The notes under the pieces: model-generated
What the model was told of the DNA's origin: nothing
Seen by the model: only the letters and a program-made list of their open reading frames with translations
The model's database searches: none
Program-made: the position numbers and the translations under genes
Origin: Bog-473 sp963783245
GTDB taxonomy: Bacteria; Actinomycetota; Acidimicrobiia; Acidimicrobiales; RAAP-2
DNA: 64,000 bases
Direction: 5' to 3'
Assembly (NCBI GenBank): GCA_963783245.1
Contig: CAWAMS010000002.1
Location: 1,550,001-1,614,000, forward strand
In this document: positions 37,105 through 44,195 of the stretch, piece after piece
Position numbering within the stretch: the stretch's first letter is position 1
Layout of the letters: each line of letters opens with the position of its first letter

Positions 37105-37763
37105 GCGACTGAGCCCACCGGCTTCCTGTACCCCTTCCTCGCTGCGGAAGAGCGCGACGGGTCCACGCTTCTCGTCGACCTCGCGCAATCGGCCACCGCC
37201 AAGTTCCACGAGAGTGAGCGTCTTCCGTAGGCGCAGCATCGAGCAGAACGCCCACACGATCGAACAGGCCGCCACAGAGATGGCCAGCCGGTTTGCGGAC
37301 GGTGCCCGGCTCTTCGCTTTCGGCAACGGCGGGAGCGCCACTGACGCCGAAGGGACGGCTCAGCTGTTCGGTGCGCCGCCCTACGGGTGCGCCCTCCCGG
37401 CACTTTCCCTGGTCGACGACAGCGCCGTTCTGACCGCACTGGCCAACGACGTCGGCTTCGACCTGGTCTTCTCCCGGCAGCTCATCGCCCACGCCACGCC
37501 GGGTGACATCGCTGTCGGTTACTCCACCAGTGGCGATTCGGTGAACGTCCTGCGGGGTCTCGAGGAAGCATCGCGGCGCGGAGCTGCTCACGATCGGGTT
37601 GTGCGGCTACGAGGGCTCGGCCATGGCGCTCAGTGAGGCCGTGACGCATTGCCTGGTGGTGCGGTCCGAGAGCGTCCACCGCATACAGGAGGCCCAGGCC
37701 GCCTTGACGCTGCAGCTGTGGTCGGTGGTGCAGCGCCGTCTCGACGAGAAGGCGAACCGGTGA
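37101..37763 (+). CDS. SIS-domain protein, GmhA-like
   Basis: Restored as MSDEPTGFLYPFLAAEERDG, then RRRSIEQNAHTIEQAATEMA, LFAFGNGGSATDAEGTAQLF, LSLVDDSAVLTALANDVGFD and VGYSTSGDSVNVLRGLEEAS, ending LLTIGLCGYEGSAMALSEAV. The FGNGGS and STSGDS loops match sedoheptulose-7-phosphate isomerase (GmhA) relatives. Three one-base insertions occur: an extra T at 37110 creates an early stop, and two more lie near 37227 and 37580. The stop overlaps hypE (GTGA). No heptose pathway genes are present, so a hydrogenase-related role is likely but unproven. Confidence 0.75.
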
Positions 37764-38851
37764 CCGACACGGCGCAGACCGGGCGAGAGGCCGCCGTCTT
37801 CGAGCGCATCGAAGCCTTCCGCCGGCGCCGGCCCCGCTTGCGTGACGAGGTCGTGACCCTCGCCCATGGTGCCGGGGGGAAGGCCTCGGCTGCGTTGCTC
37901 GCCGGGGTGTTCCTCCCGGCCTTCGCCGGCGACGAAGCCGGGGCCCAAACCGACGCCGCCGTCGTGGCGCTGCCCTCGGGGGAGCGGCTGGCGTTCAGTA
38001 CCGACTCCTACGTCGTCAAGCCGCTGCGCTTCCCGGGCGGCTCCGTCGGCCATCTGGCCGTGCACGGCACCGTGAACGACCTGGCCATGATGGGAGCCCG
38101 GCCCGTGGCCCTCTCGGCGGCCTTCGTTCTCGAGGAGGGCTTCGCGATCGACGCCCTACGCGAGGTGGTGGCCGACATGGCTGAGGCCGCGGCCGCGGCC
38201 GGCGTTTCCATCGTGACCGGCGACACGAAGGTGGTCGACCGGGGCGCAGCCGACGGCATGTACATCTCGACGGCCGGCATAGGGCTCATCCCGGCGAACC
38301 GCGACCTCTCGGCCAGCAGGGTTCGCGAGGGCGACGTCGTGCTCTGCTCGGGCACCATCGGCGACCACGGCACGGCGGTCATGCTCGCCCGGGGCGAGCT
38401 GGCCATGGAGGCTGACATCTCGTCGGACACCGCCCCACTGAACGGGCTGGTGGAGTGCCTTTTGGCGCGGGCCCCGTCGACCCGTTGGCTCAGGGACGCC
38501 ACCAGGGGCGGCGTGGGCACGGTCTGCAACGAGTTGGCCCGTGACGCCAACCTCACGGTCGTGCTGGAGGAACCCGCGCTGCCCGTGCGGCCCACTGTGG
38601 CCGCCGCCTGCGAACTCCTGGGAATCGATCCGCTCTATGTGGCCAACGAGGGCAAGCTCATCGCCGTGGTGGCACCGGAGGAGTCCGAGGCGGCACTGGC
38701 GGCCATGCGCGCGCATCCCTACGGAGCGGAGGCCACCCGGATCGGACGGATCCACTCGACGCCTCCGGGCATCGTCGTGCTTCGGACCACCTTCGGGGGC
38801 ACCCGGATCGTCGACATGCTGGTCGGGGACCCCCTTCCCCGCATCTGCTGA
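37760..38851 (+). CDS. hypE: Hydrogenase maturation protein HypE
   Basis: An intact 363-residue protein from GTG 37760. VVTLAHGAGGKASAALLAGV, FSTDSYVVKPLRFPGGSVGH, VHGTVNDLAMMGARPVALSA and RDATRGGVGTVCNELARDAN are HypE/PurM-type ATP-binding motifs. The chain ends DPLPRIC; the terminal Cys is where HypF places the carbamoyl group that is dehydrated to cyanide. It is last of the coupled hydrogenase genes. Confidence 0.95.
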   Translation: MTDTAQTGREAAVFERIEAFRRRRPRLRDEVVTLAHGAGGKASAALLAGVFLPAFAGDEAGAQTDAAVVALPSGERLAFSTDSYVVKPLRFPGGSVGHLAVHGTVNDLAMMGARPVALSAAFVLEEGFAIDALREVVADMAEAAAAAGVSIVTGDTKVVDRGAADGMYISTAGIGLIPANRDLSASRVREGDVVLCSGTIGDHGTAVMLARGELAMEADISSDTAPLNGLVECLLARAPSTRWLRDATRGGVGTVCNELARDANLTVVLEEPALPVRPTVAAACELLGIDPLYVANEGKLIAVVAPEESEAALAAMRAHPYGAEATRIGRIHSTPPGIVVLRTTFGGTRIVDMLVGDPLPRIC

Positions 38852-38889
38852 GGAACGGCAGCAGACCTGTTTCTTTTCGTGCAGAACCG

Positions 38890-38902
38890 GGTAGTACCTA
38901 CC
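38890..38902. promoter_or_regulatory. Inverted repeat upstream of padR
   Basis: GGTAG-TAC-CTACC is an exact inverted repeat ending 28 nt before the padR start and 14 nt before its ribosome binding site. Placement suits an autoregulatory PadR operator. Assignment is by position only. Confidence 0.4.
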
Positions 38903-38930
38903 GGATATACCTCTCCGGAGGAGGATTCCT

Positions 38931-39467
38931 TTGGCACAGGCGGGACCCGACGATGGCGACCGGGAGTCCTCGGCCTCCGCACGTCGGCTCGCCAGCGACA
39001 TTCTCTCTGCCGACCGTCACCCTGTGGCACAGCACCGGCCGCGACGCCAGTTCCTCCATTCGGCCATGCTGCTTCTTCTGGCGGAGAAGCCCCGCCACGG
39101 CTACGCCCTCACCAATGCCATCGCCGATCTCGGCCTCGGCGATATGGACCGCCCCAGGATCTACCGCGCCCTGGCCGAGCTCGAAGTGCACGGTCTGGTG
39201 AAGGTCTGGGACGAGTCATCGAACTCGGGTCACGTGCGGCGGGTCTATTCGGTAACGGATCTCGGGCATCAATCACTCAGTGCAGCCGCCGTCATGGTCG
39301 CGCACGAACGTGGTGCGTTGGACAACTTCTTGCAGCGCTACAGCCGGATCGCCACGACATCACCGAACGGGGACATGCGCCGATCCTCCGCTTCGGCGCG
39401 GCACCTCGGTGCAACCCTCGACACGCTGCGCACGGATGGGCGATCGTCGGGACGACCACCGGAGTGA
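38931..39467 (+). CDS. PadR-family transcriptional regulator
   Basis: TTG 38931 with GGAGGAGG 6 nt upstream. The winged-helix domain reads QFLHSAMLLLLAEKPRHGYA, DMDRPRIYRALAELEVHGLV and GHVRRVYSVTDLGHQSLSAA. PadR proteins repress until a ligand binds. It lies 79 nt after hypE, in the same direction as the hydrogenase operon, so control of that operon is plausible. The C-terminal dimerisation helix is followed by a low-information tail, and an undetected frameshift there is possible. Confidence 0.8.
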   Translation: MAQAGPDDGDRESSASARRLASDILSADRHPVAQHRPRRQFLHSAMLLLLAEKPRHGYALTNAIADLGLGDMDRPRIYRALAELEVHGLVKVWDESSNSGHVRRVYSVTDLGHQSLSAAAVMVAHERGALDNFLQRYSRIATTSPNGDMRRSSASARHLGATLDTLRTDGRSSGRPPE

Positions 39468-39474
39468 CGTCGCA

Positions 39475-39691
39475 TCACCTCGCGCGCAGCATCGGTGACC
39501 CGGCGTCGCTCGCCCCCGGCGCCCGGGCGAGCGCGGCCTCGTGCCGTTGCGCCCTTGAGGCGACGAGTTCGGCGATGCGGCGCTCGAAGTCCTCGGCACG
39601 CGGCGAGCGCATCCGCCAGATCTTCGGGGGAGCTCAGCACCCGTACGGACGCACTGCCCGTCGAGCAGTGAACCTCACTCTCGATATCCAT
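39475..39691 (-). CDS. Small unknown protein (about 71 aa)
   Basis: ATG 39691 has GGAAGG 8 nt upstream. It starts MDIESEVHCSTGSASVRVLS, then SPEDLADALA. After one extra base near 39600 it continues EDFERRIAELVASRAQRHEA and ends GASDAGSPMLRAR at TGA 39475-39477. The helical middle looks like a short coiled coil. No family recognised. It is convergent with padR, 7 nt between stops. Confidence 0.5.
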
Positions 39692-39851
39692 TTGATCACC
39701 TTCCCTGTAAGGCCGCTGTCCGTGTCGGATCACCGTGTACAAATGGTCGCTGCCAGATGGCTATTTCCAGATCTGCCGGGTTGAAACATCGGTGGCGTCG
39801 TTCCGATCCCCCTTCCTCCGACGGTAAGCTCACTCCGAGGGGAGGGCCGTC

Positions 39852-40595
39852 GTGAGCCGATGCTGGGACCAACAGCTGTTCGAGTTCGACACGTACGGCT
39901 TCGCCGTGCTCCCGGCCGTGTTGGATCCGGCGACGAGCAGCCGCTTGGCCACCCGTCTCGATCTGCTCGATGAGCAGCGGGGCATCGACTACGTCCACGA
40001 CAACGCCTTTGCCCGCCACGTCTCGTCCGTCTACGCCGACGACGACGATTTCATGTCCCTGATCGATCACCCCGACGTCCTGGGTTTCATCGAGTCGGTC
40101 CTCGGTCCCGACATCATCCTCGGGAGCTGCAATGCCCGTATCGTGCGACCGGGCGATCCTCTGCAGGGATTCCACAGCGATATTCCGAGCCAACTGCGGC
40201 GGAGCGGTGCGCCCGTCATGGTGAACGCAGTGTGGATGATCGACCCGTTCACCGAGGAGAACGGCGCCACGCGCTTCGTGCCCGGAAGCCACCTGGCGGC
40301 GTCCGCCACTCCCCCGCCGGACGTGAGCATCCCCCACGAGGTGCAGGCGATCGGGCCCGTCGGCAGCGTGCTGATCTTCAACGGCCAGTGCTGGCACGGG
40401 GGCGGGGCCAACAAGAGCGACGGGGTCCGCCGCGCCGTCTTCGCCCATTACCGGGTCAGCCCGTGGATGCGATTCGCCATCGACCCGTCCCGCTGGGTGT
40501 CCGCAGAGCAATGGGACCGCATGACGCCGCGCCAGCGGGCACTGCTCCGCATGACCGACGCCGTCGACCAACCCACCGCAGCCGACTACTACTGA
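39852..40595 (+). CDS. Phytanoyl-CoA dioxygenase family (PhyH) protein
   Basis: An intact 247-residue Fe(II)/2-oxoglutarate oxygenase from GTG 39852 (GAGGGGAGGG upstream). LQGFHSDIPSQLR holds the HxD iron ligands and FNGQCWHGGGANKSDGVRRA the distal His plus the Arg that binds 2-oxoglutarate. FVPGSHLAA is the conserved core turn. Substrate unknown; the family hydroxylates a wide range of small molecules. Confidence 0.87.
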   Translation: MSRCWDQQLFEFDTYGFAVLPAVLDPATSSRLATRLDLLDEQRGIDYVHDNAFARHVSSVYADDDDFMSLIDHPDVLGFIESVLGPDIILGSCNARIVRPGDPLQGFHSDIPSQLRRSGAPVMVNAVWMIDPFTEENGATRFVPGSHLAASATPPPDVSIPHEVQAIGPVGSVLIFNGQCWHGGGANKSDGVRRAVFAHYRVSPWMRFAIDPSRWVSAEQWDRMTPRQRALLRMTDAVDQPTAADYY

Positions 40596-40659
40596 ATGAC
40601 CCGAGGCCGTGGAGCCGGGCGCTGGTTATCCCCCGCACGGTTCGGGTACGTTCGGACGT

Positions 40660-40812
40660 GTGAGCCGCAGCAAGGAATCCGCCTACCGCGAGAGCGGGGA
40701 GGCCGACTACGACGAGGCCGGATCTCCGCAGGAGAGCCCCGGCGCGGACGAACCGCGGGCGACCCCCGTGGTGGCCGACTTCGGCCGAGCATCGGCCGCA
40801 CAAGGTCGCTAG
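40660..40812 (+). CDS. Possible 50-residue acidic protein
   Basis: From GTG 40660: SRSKESAYRESGEADYDEAG, SPQESPGADEPRATPVVADF. Acidic and probably disordered. No good ribosome binding site or known family. Codon third positions are GC-rich, which weakly supports it. Confidence 0.3.
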   Translation: MSRSKESAYRESGEADYDEAGSPQESPGADEPRATPVVADFGRASAAQGR

Positions 40813-40878
40813 TCTCGAGGTGACAATCAACTGATCCGAGGCCTTCGGGCCGGATTTCCCGTTCGCCCCGGTGAGGGC

Positions 40879-40900
40879 GGATATGGAGCGATCCATATCC
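40879..40900. promoter_or_regulatory. Perfect inverted repeat upstream of aldehyde dehydrogenase
   Basis: GGATATGGA (40879-40887) and TCCATATCC (40892-40900) are exact inverted repeats with a 4-nt spacer. They end 26 nt before GTG 40927. A 9-bp perfect dyad this close to a start suggests a repressor operator. Confidence 0.6.
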
Positions 40901-40926
40901 CTCCGGAAGAAAGCGGGGAGAAAGCC

Positions 40927-42417
40927 GTGACATTCACCCTCGACAAGAGAGTCGACGACTTCGTAGGGACGACACGGAAGCTGTTCATCGACGGCGAGTG
41001 GGTCGCCGCCGCTTCGGGCCAGACCTTCGAGACACCGAACCCGGCCAACGGCGAGACGCTGGCCACGGTGGCCGCAGGGGACGTCGAAGACATCAACCGG
41101 GCAGTCCGCGCGGCCAGACGGGCCTTCGACGACGGTCCGTGGGGCCGCCTCACTCCCTCGGAGCGGGGCCGGATCGTCTGGAGGATCGGCGACCTCATCC
41201 TCGACCACCTCGAAGAGCTGGCCGAGCTGGAGACGCTCGACAACGGAAAGCCGATCGGCGTGGCGCGTGCAGCTGACGTACCCCTCGCCGCCGACCTCTT
41301 CCACTACATGGCGGGCTGGGCCACGAAGATCGAGGGCAACTCCATCTCGATCTCCGTCCCCTACGCCCCGGGCGCCAATTTTCACGCCTACACGCTGCGT
41401 GAGCCGGTCGGTGTCGTCGGCCAGATCATTCCTTGGAACTTCCCGTTGCTGATGGCGGCCTGGAAGCTCGGCCCCGCCCTCGCCACCGGTAACTGCGTCG
41501 TGCTGAAGCCGGCCGAGCAGACGCCGCTGTCCGCCCTGCGGCTGGCCGAGCTGATCGCCGAGGCCGGTGTCCCCGACGGCGTGGTCAACGTGGTCACCGG
41601 ATTCGGTGAGACGGCGGGCGCCGCCCTTGCGGCACATGACGACGTCGACAAGGTCGCCTTCACCGGCTCCACGGAGGTCGGCAAGCTCATCATCCACGCT
41701 GCCGCCGGCAACCTGAAGAAGCTCACGCTCGAGCTCGGTGGGAAGAGCCCCAACATCGTGTTCTCCGACGCGGACCCCGACATCGCGATCGCCGGTGCCG
41801 CCAATGCCATTTTCTTCAACCATGGCCAGTGTTGCGTCGCCGGGTCGCGGCTCTTCGTGCAGGAGGACCATTTCGACGAGGTCGTGGCCGGGGTGACCGA
41901 CATCGCGAAGTCCATCAAGTTGGGCGACGGGATGGACCCCGAGACGCAGATGGGCCCCCTCGTCTCCGATGAGCAGCTCCGTCGGGTGACGGGCTACCTC
42001 GAGTCGGGGAAGCACGACGGCGCCACGGCCCGCTCAGGCGGGGGCCGATGGGGTGACCGCGGGTATTTCGTCGAGCCCACCGTGCTCACGAACACCTCCC
42101 CCGACATGAGCGTGGTGCGCGAGGAGATCTTCGGGCCGGTGGTCGTTGCGGCGCCGTTCGAGAGCATCGAGGACATCGCCAAGGTGGCGAACGACACTCC
42201 CTACGGCCTCGGTGCGGGGATCTGGACCAAGGACATCTCCAAGGCCCACGCCCTGGCCAAGAAGATCAGGGCGGGCACGGTGTGGATCAACTGCTACAAC
42301 ATTTTCGACGCCGCCCTCCCCTTCGGGGGGTACAAGCAGTCCGGCTGGGGTCGGGAGATGGGCCACGAGGCGCTCGAGGCGTACACCGAGGTCAAGGCGG
42401 TCTGCGCGCAACTCTGA
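40927..42417 (+). CDS. NAD(P)-dependent aldehyde dehydrogenase
   Basis: An intact 496-residue enzyme. VGQIIPWNFPLLMAAWKLGP and VVLKPAEQTPLSALRLAELI bind cofactor. VAFTGSTEVGKLIIHAA and LTLELGGKSPNIVF (general-base Glu) precede the catalytic Cys in NHGQCCVAGSRLF. EIFGPVVVAAPFESIEDIAK and FGGYKQSGWGREMGHEALEA complete the family signature. It oxidises an aldehyde to an acid; length and motifs suit betaine- or phenylacetaldehyde-type members. GGGGAG lies 9 nt before GTG 40927. Confidence 0.93.
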   Translation: MTFTLDKRVDDFVGTTRKLFIDGEWVAAASGQTFETPNPANGETLATVAAGDVEDINRAVRAARRAFDDGPWGRLTPSERGRIVWRIGDLILDHLEELAELETLDNGKPIGVARAADVPLAADLFHYMAGWATKIEGNSISISVPYAPGANFHAYTLREPVGVVGQIIPWNFPLLMAAWKLGPALATGNCVVLKPAEQTPLSALRLAELIAEAGVPDGVVNVVTGFGETAGAALAAHDDVDKVAFTGSTEVGKLIIHAAAGNLKKLTLELGGKSPNIVFSDADPDIAIAGAANAIFFNHGQCCVAGSRLFVQEDHFDEVVAGVTDIAKSIKLGDGMDPETQMGPLVSDEQLRRVTGYLESGKHDGATARSGGGRWGDRGYFVEPTVLTNTSPDMSVVREEIFGPVVVAAPFESIEDIAKVANDTPYGLGAGIWTKDISKAHALAKKIRAGTVWINCYNIFDAALPFGGYKQSGWGREMGHEALEAYTEVKAVCAQL

Positions 42418-42432
42418 GGACCGGGACCTCAC

Positions 42433-42454
42433 CCGGCCGACTCGAATCGGCCGG
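42433..42454. terminator. Hairpin between convergent genes
   Basis: CCGGCCGA and TCGGCCGG (8 bp exact) flank the loop CTCGAA, between the dehydrogenase stop at 42417 and the convergent cupin stop at 42471. Likely a bidirectional terminator, though no U-tract is present. Confidence 0.6.
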
Positions 42455-42470
42455 CGCGAGACGGCCAGGC

Positions 42471-42980
42471 TTACGCTTGCGCCGTCGTGCTCCTGTCCGA
42501 GGCGTACTCGCCGACCTGTGAGAGCTCGTACTCGCCCACCCGGTCCTCTTCGAGATGCACGGTCTGCAGGCGCTCACCTTGCCGCAGGAAGGACTCGATC
42601 TGGAGGATCTCGAGGGGCTCTTCGCTCACAGCGTTGAAGTAGTACGGGTACTCCCGCGGGATCATCACGCCCTCTTCGGGCCCCAACTCGGCCAGGAGCT
42701 CGTGATCCGTCGTGAAGAACTCCGCCTTCCCGCGCACCACCCACCAGAACGAATCGGTGTTGGGATGCATGTGGAGACTGTTCTCCCCGGACTTGAGGAG
42801 GATCTGCATGAAGACCATCATCGAATCGGTCCGTCCGAAGCTGGCGACGTGACGACTGCGTGTGACGTCAGGCGTCTGGTAGCGGATCACCCGGGCGATG
42901 TGCTGCTTGGCCAAGTCGGGATCGCCTGCCTTGTGGGCCCGTTCGTCAGCGGGTGGCGCCGTCGCCTTCGTGTCGGACAT
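42471..42980 (-). CDS. Cupin-domain protein
   Basis: 169 residues; ATG 42980 has GAGGAG upstream. The core reads FMQILLKSGENSLHMHPNTD, FWWVVRGKAEFFTTDHELLA, then EGVMIPREYPYYFNAVSEEP. The HxH pair with a later Glu fits cupin motif 1; motif 2 is weaker. Cytosolic. Relatives include sugar isomerases and dioxygenases, so function is open. Confidence 0.75.
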   Translation of the reverse strand: MSDTKATAPPADERAHKAGDPDLAKQHIARVIRYQTPDVTRSRHVASFGRTDSMMVFMQILLKSGENSLHMHPNTDSFWWVVRGKAEFFTTDHELLAELGPEEGVMIPREYPYYFNAVSEEPLEILQIESFLRQGERLQTVHLEEDRVGEYELSQVGEYASDRSTTAQA

Positions 42981-43132
42981 GGGGACTCCTCGGCTTTCCT
43001 GTGCACCACCGACGGCGCAGTTCCGCGTACGACGGAGAACAGTAGTTTTCCTTCTGGAGACCCACAACCGCCCGCCGGGCCCGCGATGTACACCCGCCCG
43101 CGGGCCCGGCGACCTTCAGCTCCGGGACCGCT

Positions 43133-43432
43133 TTAGGTCATCTCCTCCACGCGTTGCACGTCGAGATTGCGAAACGTCATCGGGGCGTCGCACAACTTGG
43201 CCAGTTGCTCGGCGAAGGCCGCCGTCTCGGGCAGGGCCGAGTTGGCCATGGCGTCCTCGTACGAGGGGAACTCGACGATCTGCACATAGGTGTCCGGCCG
43301 GTCCCGGTCCTTGGTCAGCGTCCCCCGCTGCGCGGTGCGCCGCCCTTCAGTCTGCGCTTGCCAATCGTCGACCAGCCGTTGGGCCTCCTCCGGTTGTGTC
43401 GTGACCATCTCGATGATCTGGATGAAAGTCAC
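43133..43432 (-). CDS. Small ABM-like (dimeric alpha-beta barrel) protein
   Basis: 99 residues: TFIQIIEMVTTQPEEAQRLV, RDRPDTYVQIVEFPSYEDAM, ALPETAAFAEQLAKLCDAPM. The beta-alpha-beta pattern and length resemble antibiotic-biosynthesis-monooxygenase-type barrels. Intact. It lies between two cupin genes on the same strand. Confidence 0.6.
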   Translation of the reverse strand: MTFIQIIEMVTTQPEEAQRLVDDWQAQTEGRRTAQRGTLTKDRDRPDTYVQIVEFPSYEDAMANSALPETAAFAEQLAKLCDAPMTFRNLDVQRVEEMT

Positions 43433-43503
43433 AGGGTTCGCTCCTTACGCTCGGGAGTACAGATTCCAGAAGAGCCTCCGGTCGGGCCCCGGTGGCCGCC
43501 GCA

Positions 43504-43866
43504 TCATCCTTTTGCGTAATCGGCGAATCCCTGCCAGTCGATGACGGTGCAGGGCACGTCGCCCACGATCCACGCATCGTGCCCCGGCGGGCAGACCATG
43601 AAGTCGCCCGGCCCGAACTCCATCTCCTGGCCGTCGTCCATGCGGACCTTCATCCTCCCCGAGATGAAGTAGCCCATGTGCGGGGCTTCGCAACTCTCCG
43701 TGTTGGCGATGGGCTTCACATGTTTCGACCACTGCCAACCGGGCTCGAAGGTCGCCCGGCCCACCGCCCCGGCGTCGGCATTGACCAACTCGAGCTTGCC
43801 CTTGCCGTCCTTGAACTGCCGGGTCTCCTCTGGGTCATCAAGACTTTTGCGTACAAGTCCAGCCAT
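43504..43866 (-). CDS. Cupin-2 family protein
   Basis: 120 residues from ATG 43866, with GGGGAGGAG upstream. FEPGWQWSKHVKPIANTESC, PHMGYFISGRMKVRMDDGQE and GPGDFMVCPPGHDAWIVGDV are cupin strands; His/Glu in HMGYFISGRM and the PPGHDAW motif mark the barrel. The frame continues upstream open but without a ribosome binding site. Function unknown. Confidence 0.75.
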   Translation of the reverse strand: MAGLVRKSLDDPEETRQFKDGKGKLELVNADAGAVGRATFEPGWQWSKHVKPIANTESCEAPHMGYFISGRMKVRMDDGQEMEFGPGDFMVCPPGHDAWIVGDVPCTVIDWQGFADYAKG

Positions 43867-44195
43867 GTCTCCTCCCCGTGACGTGGTAATGAATTCCACC
43901 CTCCACTCCCAGTTTCGCGCCGAGTGCTGAGATGTAAATAGGCCTTGCGTGACAAGTTGGTAACAAAGAGAAGGAGGCCCGGCGACCCGATGCGCCGGGG
44001 GAGCTCCTCGCCATGGCGGCACGTTCCGGCAACCTCCGGGTGACCCGTCGGCGCACCGCGAAACGAACGCGTGACGGGACGTCGAACAACCTGAATTTTC
44101 ATTGTGGAGCCCGAAAGAGGTGTGGTTGACTGCGCTCGCACCGGGCGGGCCACTGCCACTGACGACCCTCGCCCACGACGGAGGCGAGGGGAACG
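43867..44195. other. Divergent intergenic region with stem-loop
   Basis: 329 nt between the leftward cupin and the rightward surface protein. CCCGGCG (43978-43984) and CGCCGGG (43993-43999) form an exact 7-bp stem, with AGGAG and CTCCT just outside able to extend it. No gene recognised. GAGGGG at 44187-44192 is the ribosome binding site for TTG 44196. Confidence 0.5.

Noticed and set aside
37101..37763. SIS gene as a heptose biosynthesis gene
   Set aside because: No other heptose genes are nearby and it is overlapped by hydrogenase genes at both ends, so the isomerase name is kept only as a fold label.
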